A stretch of 64,000 nt of DNA from G963677915 sp963677915 (GTDB lineage Bacteria; Bacillota; Clostridia; Lachnospirales; Vallitaleaceae), in NCBI GenBank assembly GCA_963677915.2, contig CAXXGE010000030.1, positions 1 to 64,000 of the forward strand. Reading direction: 5' to 3'. Below the pieces are notes generated by a model that was not told the origin of the DNA, did not search any database, and saw only the letters and a list, made by a program, of their open reading frames with translations. The position numbers were made by a program, and so were the translations under genes. Each line of letters starts with the position of its first letter. The first letter of the stretch is position 1. Of the stretch, positions 52,150-60,648 are shown piece by piece.

Positions 52150-53732
52150 AAAGGAAGCCATCGCTGACACTGGAAACGGCCAGCCAGCTGATCCATGCCA
52201 GAATCCACGAGCTGACAAGGACGAACCTGAGCGACATGGACCTGGATGACGAGAGTTTGCAAAGGCAGATAAAGAAACGCAGTACCCTTCGAAAGGCGCT
52301 AAAGAACTGCACCTACGGCTCTCCGGAGGACAAGGCCTATGTAAAGGATTTCATCAAGGATATCCTTTTGGCGGAAGGCATCGACAGCGGTAGCTGCGGG
52401 TCGATCATCCCTTTCGAGGAAGCCTATCATCTGACAGCCATCGACAAGTTCGACATCCTGATGCACCACTACAAGGAAGGGCATGGGGAAGAGGCTATAG
52501 GCAGGTTTCTGGAAAAACACGGTTTCGACAGGCTGCGCAGTTTCCCGGAACTTGAAAGCGAGATGATCTACAGGGTCGAGGAGAAGGACATCCACCGCAT
52601 CTATGGGGATGAGATTCCCTGGCTTTCGAAGAATCAGAAGATGGACATCCTGGTCCAGCGGATCTACCAGCACTACAAAGGCTTTGGTGTGGTGGACGAC
52701 CTGAGGGACATGGATCTTGACGGTGTGTCCGGCGGTGTGTCGGGCGATCCTGGAACAGGGGGCGCCGGCAGCGTCTGGGTATTCTACAGGGGCAAGTCCA
52801 TCCATCTGGCATTCCTAGGGTTCGGTTCCGAAAAGGAACTGAGACGGGTGTGCCGGAATATTTACCGCTACAACAAGGCGGGGCAGCTGTCCGAGGCAAC
52901 GGGCTACAAGGTGAATGACATGCTCGACGGCAGCCGTGTTGTTGTGGCGCGTCCGCCCTTTTCCGAGAGCTGGGCCTTCTTTGTAAGGAAGTTCCGTATC
53001 CGTTCCGCCAGACTGGAGGAGCTGGTGGAGGGCGAAGGCAGCGAACATCTCGTGGCGCTCCTGCGCTTTATGATGCGGGGGGCGGTGGTGACGGCTGTCA
53101 CGGGCGCCCAGGGCACGGGGAAGACGACGCTCCTGATGGCGCTGGTGGAGGCGATCTATCCGACGCTGACGCTGAGGGTGCAGGAGATGTCGCCGGAACT
53201 TCATCTGAGAAAGGCCTATCCCAACAGGAACATCCTGAGCTTCAAGGAAACGGCAACCATTTCGGGACAGGAAGGGCTGGACCTTCAGAAGAAGACGGAC
53301 GGTTCAGTGAACATCCTGGGAGAGGTGGCTACCGACGGCGTCGCTTCCTGGATGATCGAAATGGCTATGGTGGCCTCCCTGTTCACCATCTTCACCCATC
53401 ATGCCAAGACGACCAGCGACCTGGTCCTGTCCCTCAGGAATTCCCTGCTCAAATGCGATGTATTCAGGGATGAGGCTATCGCCAGGGAGCAAGTGGAGTC
53501 TGTACTGGATTTCGATGTGCATCTGATCAAGGATGCGGACGGGAAAAGGTATATCGGCAGGGTGACGGAAGTGAAGAGCAGGCAGGATGTGTTCGTCTGG
53601 GACGGGCACAGCTACCGGGCCTGTGGCGGGCTTTCCGGGGCTATCAAGGCCCGGATGCTGGAAAACATGAACGAGGCGGATCGGGACGCGTTCCTTGCAT
53701 TCGCCGGCAATTGCTGGAAAGGGGGTGGTTAA
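52146..53732 (+). CDS. tadA: Tad/CpaF-type secretion ATPase
   Basis: This 528-residue hexameric ATPase powers pilus assembly or secretion. An extended N-terminal region (residues 1-200) precedes the motor. Walker A GAQGTGKTTLLMAL is near residue 318, the Asp/Glu region RVQEMSPEL near 342, an ILGEVATDGVASWM segment in the Walker B position near 395, and the His box FTHHAKTTSD near 415. The GE-V form departs from the usual GE-R. It overlaps the preceding gene and is followed by the TadB-like gene. Confidence 0.88.
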   Translation: MKRKPSLTLETASQLIHARIHELTRTNLSDMDLDDESLQRQIKKRSTLRKALKNCTYGSPEDKAYVKDFIKDILLAEGIDSGSCGSIIPFEEAYHLTAIDKFDILMHHYKEGHGEEAIGRFLEKHGFDRLRSFPELESEMIYRVEEKDIHRIYGDEIPWLSKNQKMDILVQRIYQHYKGFGVVDDLRDMDLDGVSGGVSGDPGTGGAGSVWVFYRGKSIHLAFLGFGSEKELRRVCRNIYRYNKAGQLSEATGYKVNDMLDGSRVVVARPPFSESWAFFVRKFRIRSARLEELVEGEGSEHLVALLRFMMRGAVVTAVTGAQGTGKTTLLMALVEAIYPTLTLRVQEMSPELHLRKAYPNRNILSFKETATISGQEGLDLQKKTDGSVNILGEVATDGVASWMIEMAMVASLFTIFTHHAKTTSDLVLSLRNSLLKCDVFRDEAIAREQVESVLDFDVHLIKDADGKRYIGRVTEVKSRQDVFVWDGHSYRACGGLSGAIKARMLENMNEADRDAFLAFAGNCWKGGG

Positions 53733-53736
53733 TCGA

Positions 53737-55065
53737 ATGACGCCTATCTGCTGGTTTTCGGGAGAAAACAGGCTGTCGCCGGTCAAAAAGAGCAGAAGGA
53801 AGCGGTTTCGGGTCAAGCGGCTGCTGGATCCGGTCAGCCATTTTGGAAACAACAGGCTGCTGTTCCGTTACGGCCTGCCGATCGGTGCCATGCTGCTGCT
53901 TGCTTTGGTGAGTGGCAACGTGCTTCTGGCTGTCTGCTACGGTCTGCTGGTGTATATGTCAAGGGATACGCTGAAGGCCTATCGGACGGGCAGGAGCAAG
54001 CTGACACTGCTCAAGCAGCAGCTGCACATGGATGAGCTGATCCGCGCCAAGTACTACGAGACTGGCACGGCTGACGAGGCGGTGTATGAGGCCTGCATTG
54101 AACTGGATGCTTCCGAGTGGGAAATAAGGGGCCACGGGGAAAGGATCTATGATGTGCTGACTTCGGCCGATATGGAAAAGGCCCTGTTCGAATACAGGGA
54201 ATCGGCGCCAAACAGGTACCTGAAGCTGCTTTTGAGCCTGGTCTACATCACCAGGGAGTACGGGGATACGAAGGTGGAGGGACAGAGCATTTTCATGAAG
54301 AATCTGTCTTATCTGTCCGACGAGATCCGGCTTGAGATGGCCAAGAGGGAGAAGCTGAACCATGAGCTGAAAAGCCTTAACGCCATCGTGTTGGTGCCGC
54401 TGGCGGCCATGTGGCCTGTGGCGGACTATGCCGGGAAACGCTTTGAACCGCTGGTGGCAATCTATGAAGGTCCGACGGGCTATCTGCTTGCCGGTCTGAC
54501 AGTGGCTGCTGTGGTTGTCTGCTATTATCTTTTGAGGCGGCTTCAGAAGGTGGATGAAGGCGGTGGGGTCAGGAGACGCAGCAGAAGACTTTACAGGGAA
54601 GCGGCGGAGCTGGAGATCCACGGTCTGATGGCTATCGTCATGATGCTGATGCATCACGAGCGGATGGCGGTCGAGGACGTGGTGGAGTGGATGGAAATGT
54701 ATTCGGAGCATGCGAAGGAGCCGCTGCAGCGGTGCCTTAATGAGATGACTGCGGGAGAAGAGGAGGCTTTGGAGCGGCTGGACGCGGCTGTGGGACTGGC
54801 CGAGTTTTCGAGGCTCGTGGGGAAGCTCAAGCAGGCGACGATGGACCTGACACTGGCTCAGGCTTTCGACGAAATGGAACGGGAGAGACGGTTTTTCTAC
54901 GAGATGCGGAAGGAACTGGACCAAAGGCAGGTGGAGAGGAAGATGTCTATGGGCAAGATGATCGGCTTCGTGCCGATGTATGTCATGGTGCTCGCCTATG
55001 TGGCGGCGCCGATGCTGCTGGTCAGCTTCCGCGAGATGGATACTTACTTTAACACACTGACATAA
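53737..55065 (+). CDS. TadB-like inner membrane platform protein
   Basis: This protein has 442 residues. The start at 53737 (MTPICWFSGENRLSP) lies 4 bases after the ATPase stop with AAAGGGGGTGG upstream. Membrane helices are near residues 43-75, 215-235, 250-270 and 415-437. The long soluble middle fits a T2SSF/TadB cytoplasmic domain, which docks on the secretion ATPase. A separate TadC gene is not seen. Confidence 0.72.
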   Translation: MTPICWFSGENRLSPVKKSRRKRFRVKRLLDPVSHFGNNRLLFRYGLPIGAMLLLALVSGNVLLAVCYGLLVYMSRDTLKAYRTGRSKLTLLKQQLHMDELIRAKYYETGTADEAVYEACIELDASEWEIRGHGERIYDVLTSADMEKALFEYRESAPNRYLKLLLSLVYITREYGDTKVEGQSIFMKNLSYLSDEIRLEMAKREKLNHELKSLNAIVLVPLAAMWPVADYAGKRFEPLVAIYEGPTGYLLAGLTVAAVVVCYYLLRRLQKVDEGGGVRRRSRRLYREAAELEIHGLMAIVMMLMHHERMAVEDVVEWMEMYSEHAKEPLQRCLNEMTAGEEEALERLDAAVGLAEFSRLVGKLKQATMDLTLAQAFDEMERERRFFYEMRKELDQRQVERKMSMGKMIGFVPMYVMVLAYVAAPMLLVSFREMDTYFNTLT

Positions 55066-55086
55066 TTGAAAGATGAGGAGAAATTA

Positions 55087-55554
55087 ATGGATCAAAATAT
55101 TCAAAAGGCACTGTGGCTCGGCATCGGCGTACTGTTTTTCGGAGCGGTGGTGAGCATCGGGATGTTCGTGTTCGGGAAGGGGCAGGCGATTGCCAAGACC
55201 AGCTCCCAGCAGCTGGATTCGGTGTCGAAACAGCTGGCGAGCGTGGAGTACACGGGCTATGACAATGAGATTGTTTTGGGCGGCGATGTGCTGAACAAGA
55301 TTGAGCAGATGAAGGATCGGAGCGGGGAAGTGATATTTATGGTGGGAACTACATCCTATATTAGTAATGGTGTATTCACAAGTGGGATTGTTGATTCTAT
55401 GACAGGTCAGACCATGACGGCCATCAACACTTCCATAGTCGCAGCCAAGGACCCATCCGAAACAACCTACATCAACCCGACTTCAAGCTATCTGTCCCAG
55501 TTTATCTATGACGCTAACGGCAATGTGCGCGGCCTCACCTTCGCCCTTCAATAG
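55087..55554 (+). CDS. Pilin-like membrane protein of the Tad-like locus
   Basis: This is a 155-residue protein starting at 55087 (MDQNIQKALWLGIGVLFFG) behind GATGAGGAG. A single N-terminal helix (residues 8-32) is followed by a Ser/Thr-rich exported domain (SYISNGVFTSGIVDSMTGQT). The layout matches pilins and minor pilins, but no prepilin peptidase site of the Flp type is obvious. It is placed after the platform protein, as pilin-like genes often are. Confidence 0.62.
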   Translation: MDQNIQKALWLGIGVLFFGAVVSIGMFVFGKGQAIAKTSSQQLDSVSKQLASVEYTGYDNEIVLGGDVLNKIEQMKDRSGEVIFMVGTTSYISNGVFTSGIVDSMTGQTMTAINTSIVAAKDPSETTYINPTSSYLSQFIYDANGNVRGLTFALQ

Positions 55555-55593
55555 GGCCCACGCCGGTGGATTCGGTGAGGGATCCATCGGCGC

Positions 55594-56082
55594 ATGATTG
55601 AGGAAGCGCTTTGGAAGACGGCTGCCCTTGTGGCAGCGGTCTTCCTGTTAATCATCGCACCGCTGATGGCCTCCTATGAACGGATGGACGACATCGCCTA
55701 TGTGCATGTGATGGCCGAAACGGAAGCCTTTGTCGACGGGATGCTGGAAAAGGGGCAGCTGACCGATGACATGTGGCGGATCTACAAGAAAAAACTGGGT
55801 GCGACAGGCTTGCTTTTCGATGTGGAGCTTGCGCACTACAGAAAACAGCCGCTGGAGAACGGCGACATATGGATGGAAGGCACCTACAACGTGGACATTC
55901 TGGATGCGCTGGGAAGTGACGGTGTCTTCACCATGATGACGGGTGAGTATATTTACATAACGGTGAAAAACCGAAAGGCAACGAAGGCGGAACAAATCAA
56001 AGGGGTGCTGCTGGTCCGTGGGGGACGGGCCGGTACAATTTTCTACAGGGACGGAGGGATGGTGAGGCATGACGGCAACTAA
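55594..56082 (+). CDS. Single-helix exported protein of the Tad-like locus
   Basis: This is a 162-residue protein with an N-terminal helix (residues 8-27) and a mixed soluble domain. It is not recognised by sequence. TadE/TadF-like minor pilins have this architecture. It overlaps the next gene by 14 bases. Confidence 0.6.
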   Translation: MIEEALWKTAALVAAVFLLIIAPLMASYERMDDIAYVHVMAETEAFVDGMLEKGQLTDDMWRIYKKKLGATGLLFDVELAHYRKQPLENGDIWMEGTYNVDILDALGSDGVFTMMTGEYIYITVKNRKATKAEQIKGVLLVRGGRAGTIFYRDGGMVRHDGN

Positions 56083-56491
56083 ATGGACGATTTTGGCGCT
56101 GCTGGTTCTGGTGCCGCTGCAGATCATGCAGTATGTGACGACGAGGGGGATGATACTCGATTACAGGGTGAGGCAGCAGCTGGAGCATTTCGATGAAAGG
56201 TCGGAAAGTGATGCTGTCTATGCCTGGGAAGTGATGGGGCTTTCAGCAGGCGAATCGGCTGAAGTCTACCAGAACGGCCGCCGTCTGTTTCACCATGCCT
56301 TTTCCGACTACGACAAAGTGTCGCTGGACAACAATCTGGCGGCGCTTTTCTTTTATGAAGAGGATGGATTCTATGTCTACAGATGGTGGCAGGACAGCTG
56401 GGTAACGACGGATAAGATACCCTATGACGACGGTATGGAAAACACAACCCCGTCGGGCGTGAAGGTTATTTTGAGGCAAGACAAACAATGA
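56069..56491 (+). CDS. Single-helix protein closing the Tad-like locus
   Basis: This 140-residue protein has an N-terminal helix (residues 6-24) and a soluble domain with FFYEEDGFYVYRWWQDSW. Not recognised. The 5' overlap with the preceding gene places it in the same transcript. It may be another minor pilin or an assembly factor. Confidence 0.58.
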   Translation: MTATKWTILALLVLVPLQIMQYVTTRGMILDYRVRQQLEHFDERSESDAVYAWEVMGLSAGESAEVYQNGRRLFHHAFSDYDKVSLDNNLAALFFYEEDGFYVYRWWQDSWVTTDKIPYDDGMENTTPSGVKVILRQDKQ

Positions 56492-56539
56492 CGTTTATGC
56501 TATCATTATAAAAAAGACGCAGATTGGAGAGTGGAGGCA

Positions 56540-57112
56540 ATGCATAGATTTTCGTTACGCAAAATGATCGCTTTGGTGGTTACAGTTTCCTGTTTTACGA
56601 TGTTTTTCGGCGGTTCGGATGTGATGGCTGTCACGAATGATGAGGCCTATGCGGGCAGTCAGCTGCAGACGCTCGGCATTTTGAAAGGCTATCCGGACGG
56701 ACAGCTGCATCTTGACTGGAACATCACCCGTGCGGAAGTGGCGACACTGGGCATCAGGATTCTAGGCTATGAAAACGCTGTCGTTGCAGGGACACCGCTG
56801 GCGTTTTCCGATATGACAGGACACTGGGCTTACAGCAATGTGCGGACGGCATCCATTATCGATATCGTCCACGGCTACCCTGACGGCTCTTTCAAGCCGG
56901 ACAACAACATCTCCTATGCGGAAGTCGTTGCCATTATGGTGAATGCACTGGGCTATCAGGACAGTTTGGAAGGCAGCTGGCCGGACAACTATTTGAACAA
57001 GGCGATGGAAATTGGCATTGTTACAGAAGATACGCTGCTTCCGGCGAACAAGATTGTGACCCGCGGCGAGATGGCGATCCTTGTCTACTATACGATCATT
57101 GCCGAGATGTAG
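56540..57112 (+). CDS. Exported protein made of S-layer homology motifs
   Basis: This is a 190-residue protein starting at 56540 (MHRFSLRKMIALVV) behind GAGTGGAGG. A signal peptide of about 30 residues is followed by three SLH-like units: LGILKGYPDGQLHLDWNITR, IDIVHGYPDGSFKPDNNISY and IGIVTEDTLLPANKIVTRGE. SLH domains bind pyruvylated cell-wall polymers. There is no other domain, so it is a stand-alone wall-binding protein, perhaps linked to the pilus locus upstream. Confidence 0.88.
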   Translation: MHRFSLRKMIALVVTVSCFTMFFGGSDVMAVTNDEAYAGSQLQTLGILKGYPDGQLHLDWNITRAEVATLGIRILGYENAVVAGTPLAFSDMTGHWAYSNVRTASIIDIVHGYPDGSFKPDNNISYAEVVAIMVNALGYQDSLEGSWPDNYLNKAMEIGIVTEDTLLPANKIVTRGEMAILVYYTIIAEM

Positions 57113-57198
57113 TACGTTTTGTTGGCGGATTCCCTCTTCCCACGTGTTCCCATCAATGCTATAATATTTTCCATATCTACAGAGAGAGGCACAATACC

Positions 57199-58182
57199 AT
57201 GGAAGTTGGCAAAGTCCCCGAGAATATCCTGAAAAGAACAGTATTCAACAATTTGAAAATAAAAAGAGACGAAGTACTCTACGGTCCGTCGATAGGCGAA
57301 GACTGCAGCGTGCTTCGTTTTGATAAAGACGACCTGGTTGTCCTTTCGACCGATCCCATTACGGGGACGACGGAGGACATCGGCGAACTGGCAGTGATTG
57401 TCACGGTGAACGACCTGGCATCCAGCGGCGCCGAGCCTGTCGGCATCATGCTTAGCCTTCTTCTGCCGGAAGAGACGGAAGAGGAAGCGCTCAAGGCCAT
57501 CATGGAGGATGTGAACCGAACCTGTGAATCGATGAACATCCAATTGCTTGGCGGACATACCGAAGTGACAAGGGCGGTGACGCAGCCGCTGGTGACGTTG
57601 ACAGGCGTCGGCAAGGCGAAGCAAGAGACACTGACCCAGACGGGATCCGCCAAACCCGGCCAGTCGATTGTCATGACAAAGTGGGCCGGTGTGGAAGGTA
57701 CGGCGATTATCGCCAAAGCCAAGGAAGCGGAGCTGAGGAAGCGTTTCAACGGACCGCTGATCGACAGGGCCAAGGAACTTTCCAGGCATCTGTCCGTCCT
57801 GAAAGAAAGCATGGTCGGCGTCAGGATGGGCGTCAAGGCGATGCATGACGTGACGGAAGGCGGCGTATTCGGTGCCCTTTGGGAACTGGCGGCCTGCTCG
57901 GGCGTGGGCCTCGAGGTGATGCTCGATGCGATACCCGTCAGACAGGAAACGGTGGAGATCTGCGAGTTTTACAACCTGAACCCCTACCAGCTCATTTCAA
58001 GCGGCTCGATGCTGATGGTGGCTGACGATGGGCAGGCCCTTGTGAAAGCGCTCGAGGCAGAAGGCATTGCGGCAGCTGTTATTGGTAAGACGACGGCGGA
58101 GAACCAGAAGAATGTAATAACTTCCGATACGGTGAGGTCCCTGTACCCGCCACAGTCGGATGAACTATACAAAGTATTGTAG
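57199..58182 (+). CDS. AIR synthase-related protein
   Basis: This 327-residue protein has the PurM/HypE/ThiL fold. GPSIGEDCSVLRFD holds the early metal-binding Asp, LSTDPITG the substrate strand, LASSGAEPVGIMLSLLLP the motif after the helix and MHDVTEGGVFGALWE the glycine-rich C-terminal site. It does not fit HypE or ThiL exactly; the substrate is unknown. It is the first gene of an operon with an Lrp-like regulator and an aminotransferase. A TATAAT lies about 30 bases before the start. Confidence 0.85.
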   Translation: MEVGKVPENILKRTVFNNLKIKRDEVLYGPSIGEDCSVLRFDKDDLVVLSTDPITGTTEDIGELAVIVTVNDLASSGAEPVGIMLSLLLPEETEEEALKAIMEDVNRTCESMNIQLLGGHTEVTRAVTQPLVTLTGVGKAKQETLTQTGSAKPGQSIVMTKWAGVEGTAIIAKAKEAELRKRFNGPLIDRAKELSRHLSVLKESMVGVRMGVKAMHDVTEGGVFGALWELAACSGVGLEVMLDAIPVRQETVEICEFYNLNPYQLISSGSMLMVADDGQALVKALEAEGIAAAVIGKTTAENQKNVITSDTVRSLYPPQSDELYKVL

Positions 58183-58199
58183 ATCGGGAGGTTAGTCAT

Positions 58200-58682
58200 A
58201 TGAATAAAGGTATACTGGATATCATACGTAACAACAGCAAGATAGAAACGGTGGACCTGGCGGCCATGCTGGGAGAAAACGAAGACGAGATCAAGAGAGA
58301 AATTGCAGAGATGGAAAGTGCCAATATCATTTGCGGCTACCATACGCTGATCAACTGGGACAAGACGAATACGGAACGCGTGACGGCGCTGATTGAAGTG
58401 AAAGTGACACCTCAAAGAGGCGAAGGTTTCGACAAGATTGCCGAGAGGATTTACCGTTTCAAGGAAGTGTCGGCTGTCTACCTGATGAGCGGCGGCTTCG
58501 ATCTGACGGTGATTATTGAGGGCTCGACGATGAAGGAAGTGGCTTTGTTTGTCGGACAGAAACTGGCGCCCCTCGAGTCGGTCCTCAGTACGGCGACCCA
58601 TTTCGTTCTCAAGAAGTACAAAGAGTACGGCATCATTTTGGATGAAGAGAAGAAGGACCAGAGAATGGCGGTGACGCCATAA
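58200..58682 (+). CDS. Lrp/AsnC-family transcriptional regulator
   Basis: This is a 160-residue protein with the RBS GGGAGG. A short winged helix (residues 1-50) precedes the RAM ligand domain with VSAVYLMSGGFDLTVIIEG. Its TAA overlaps the aminotransferase ATG by one base. Lrp proteins next to aminotransferases usually sense the amino acid handled by the enzyme. Confidence 0.9.
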   Translation: MNKGILDIIRNNSKIETVDLAAMLGENEDEIKREIAEMESANIICGYHTLINWDKTNTERVTALIEVKVTPQRGEGFDKIAERIYRFKEVSAVYLMSGGFDLTVIIEGSTMKEVALFVGQKLAPLESVLSTATHFVLKKYKEYGIILDEEKKDQRMAVTP

Positions 58683-59842
58683 TGGAGCATAGACTTTCGA
58701 GGTTGGCTGCGAGTATTCCGCCGTCGGGCATACGGAAATTCTTTGATATCGTGACGGAGATGGAGGATGCCATTTCACTCGGTGTCGGAGAGCCCGATTT
58801 CGATACGCCATGGCGCGTGCGGGAGGAAGGCATCTATTCTCTCGAGAAGGGGAAGACGTTCTATACATCCAATGCGGGGCTTCTGGAGCTGCGCGAGGAG
58901 ATTTGCAAATATCTGGACAGACGTTTCGGTATGAAATACGATTACAAGAGCGAGTGTCTTGTGACGGTCGGCGGCAGCGAGGCGATCGACCTGGCGCTGA
59001 GGGCGCTGGTGAATCCCGGCGACGAGGTGCTGATTGCCGAACCTTGCTTTGTGTCCTACAAGCCATGTGCTGTCCTTGCCGGTGCGACGCCTGTGCCGAT
59101 TCCCCTTCAGGAGAAGAATGAGTTCAGGATTACGGCCGAGGAGATTGAGGAGAAGATTACCGGCAATACGAAGATACTGATGATTTCCTTTCCGACCAAC
59201 CCGACGGGTGCGGTCATGCTGAAGGAGCATCTGAAGCCGATTGCCGAAATGGCCATCAAGCATAATCTAATTGTCATTTCTGATGAGATCTACGCCGAGC
59301 TGACCTACGGCCACAAGCACGTGTCGATTTCGACGCTGCCTGGCATGAGGGAGCGGACCATTGTCGTCAATGGCTTCTCCAAGGCCTATGCGATGACCGG
59401 CTGGCGGATGGGTTATGTGGTCGCACCTGCGTGGGTCATGGGTACGATGACGAAGATCCACCAATACGCGATCATGTGTGCGCCGACAACAAGCCAGTAC
59501 GCTGCTCTTGAGGCGGTCAAGTACTGTGATGACGATGTGGAACAGATGAAGCGTTCCTACAACCAGCGCCGCCGCCTGATGGTGGACTCCTTCAGGAAGA
59601 TGGGGCTTGACTGCTTCGAACCCCTTGGGGCATTCTACCTGTTCCCGTCGATCAAGAAGACGGGCATGACATCAGAAGAGTTTGCGACCAAACTGCTCAT
59701 GGAGCAGGAGGTGGCCGTCGTGCCGGGGACGGCTTTCGGCGACAGCGGGGAGGGATTCATCCGCTGTTCCTACGCCTATTCAATCGATGAGCTGAAAATA
59801 GCGCTCAAGCGGATTGAAGCGTTCGTACTGAAACATATCTAG
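58682..59842 (+). CDS. PLP-dependent class I/II aminotransferase
   Basis: This 386-residue enzyme starts MEHRLSRLAASIPPSGIRKF. LGVGEPDFDTP, SFPTNPTGAVM, ISDEIYAELTYG and the PLP lysine in VNGFSKAYAMTGWRMGY are all present. It belongs to the AspC/PatA-like group. The exact amino donor is not defined. It is co-transcribed with the Lrp-like regulator. Confidence 0.93.
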   Translation: MEHRLSRLAASIPPSGIRKFFDIVTEMEDAISLGVGEPDFDTPWRVREEGIYSLEKGKTFYTSNAGLLELREEICKYLDRRFGMKYDYKSECLVTVGGSEAIDLALRALVNPGDEVLIAEPCFVSYKPCAVLAGATPVPIPLQEKNEFRITAEEIEEKITGNTKILMISFPTNPTGAVMLKEHLKPIAEMAIKHNLIVISDEIYAELTYGHKHVSISTLPGMRERTIVVNGFSKAYAMTGWRMGYVVAPAWVMGTMTKIHQYAIMCAPTTSQYAALEAVKYCDDDVEQMKRSYNQRRRLMVDSFRKMGLDCFEPLGAFYLFPSIKKTGMTSEEFATKLLMEQEVAVVPGTAFGDSGEGFIRCSYAYSIDELKIALKRIEAFVLKHI

Positions 59843-59873
59843 GCGAGTGCCAGGGGGACGGTAGTGCAAGGGA

Positions 59874-60081
59874 GTGCCAGGGGGACGGACCTTTTTGGCA
59901 CCGGGGCCAGAGGGACGGACCTTTTGGCACGGATAATATGACACATAGAACAAGCTCAGGGGCTGCAATCGTGATGATTGCTGCATTCCTGAGCTTTTTT
60001 CATGTGTCGTTATGGTGAAGTAGAGTGCCAAAAGGTCCGACCCCGTGGCCCCGGTGCCAAAAAGGTCCGTCCCCCTGGCAC
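59874..60081. repeat. Large inverted repeat with 57-base arms around a terminator
   Basis: Left arm 59874-59930 and right arm 60025-60081 are near-perfect reverse complements. Each is built from two GTGCC(A)..GGACGGACC..TTTGGCAC units. A partial third copy of GTGCCAGGGGGACGG lies at 59847-59861. Inside the loop AGCTCAGG (59953-59960) pairs with CCTGAGCT (59988-59995) and runs into six T's, ending the aminotransferase operon. The right arm abuts the stop codon of the Fur-like gene. Confidence 0.88.
59953..60000 (+). terminator. Terminator of the aminotransferase operon
   Basis: AGCTCAGG/CCTGAGCT with an inner stem GCTGCAATC/GATTGCTGC and a TTTTTT tail lies about 110 bases after the aminotransferase stop, inside the large inverted repeat. 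Confidence 0.85.
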
Positions 60082-60488
60082 TATTGGCAGTTGGGGCATT
60101 TCCCGTACAGGTAGAGCTTCTGGCTTTCTATCTGGAAATCCGTCTCTTCGTTGAGTGTGTCCATGTATCTGTCGATGGTAGTTGTGTGAAGGTCGGTGAC
60201 TTCGCCGCATGTGGTGCAGATCATATGCGCATGCTGGCTGATATCGGCGTCGTAGCGGAAACTGTCTTCGCCGACGTTGATGTCGATGATAAGTTCGGAT
60301 TTCTTCAAAATATCCAGCGTCTTGTAAACGGTAGCCAAACTCATGGTCGGGTGGGTCTCCCGCAGTGCATTGTAGATTGTCTCGGCGCTCGGATGCTCCT
60401 TCGTATTGCGCAGCACATTGAAGATGGCAAGCCTTTGTGGTGTCACCTTAAGGTTTTTGGCCTTCAGCATAGCTGTTGTCTTTTCCAT
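60081..60488 (-). CDS. Fur/PerR-family metal-dependent regulator
   Basis: This 135-residue repressor starts at 60488 (MEKTTAMLKAKNLKVTPQR). The DNA-binding helix is in VTPQRLAIFNVL. The regulatory metal site has HAHMICTTCGEV, and the structural zinc uses Cys pairs CTTC and CPNC. The look is PerR-like, but Fur or Zur cannot be excluded. It may act on its own promoter and on the Fur-type box at ilvD in this window. Confidence 0.88.
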   Translation of the reverse strand: MEKTTAMLKAKNLKVTPQRLAIFNVLRNTKEHPSAETIYNALRETHPTMSLATVYKTLDILKKSELIIDINVGEDSFRYDADISQHAHMICTTCGEVTDLHTTTIDRYMDTLNEETDFQIESQKLYLYGKCPNCQ

Positions 60489-60541
60489 AACCAAACCTCA
60501 TTTCTTTCATAATGGAAAATATCGATTTTTTTGCAAATAAT

Positions 60542-60556
60542 AAATAATCATTATTC
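60542..60556 (-). promoter_or_regulatory. Putative autoregulatory Fur/PerR box
   Basis: AAATAATCATTATTC is a 7-1-7 inverted repeat close to the PerR consensus TTATAATnATTATAA. It lies about 55 bases before the Fur-like start, near a minus-strand TTGACA/TATAAT promoter. It also lies about 30 bases upstream of the cheX promoter. Confidence 0.6.
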
Positions 60557-60586
60557 AATAGTAAATATTATACTAAAGGAAAGTTC

Positions 60587-60614
60587 TTGTCAAGTCCTGC
60601 CAATATGGTACAAT
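60587..60614 (+). promoter_or_regulatory. Promoter of cheX
   Basis: TTGTCA (60587-60592), a 16-base spacer and TACAAT (60609-60614) precede the RBS AAGGGGG and the cheX start. Confidence 0.6.
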
Positions 60615-60648
60615 GTGTATAAAGCATTTATTTCAAGGGGGCACACCA

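Noticed and set aside
59847..60081. Possible CRISPR array because of repeated GTGCCA..GGACGG units
   Set aside because: The units are inverted rather than uniformly direct, there are no regular unique spacers and no cas genes are near.
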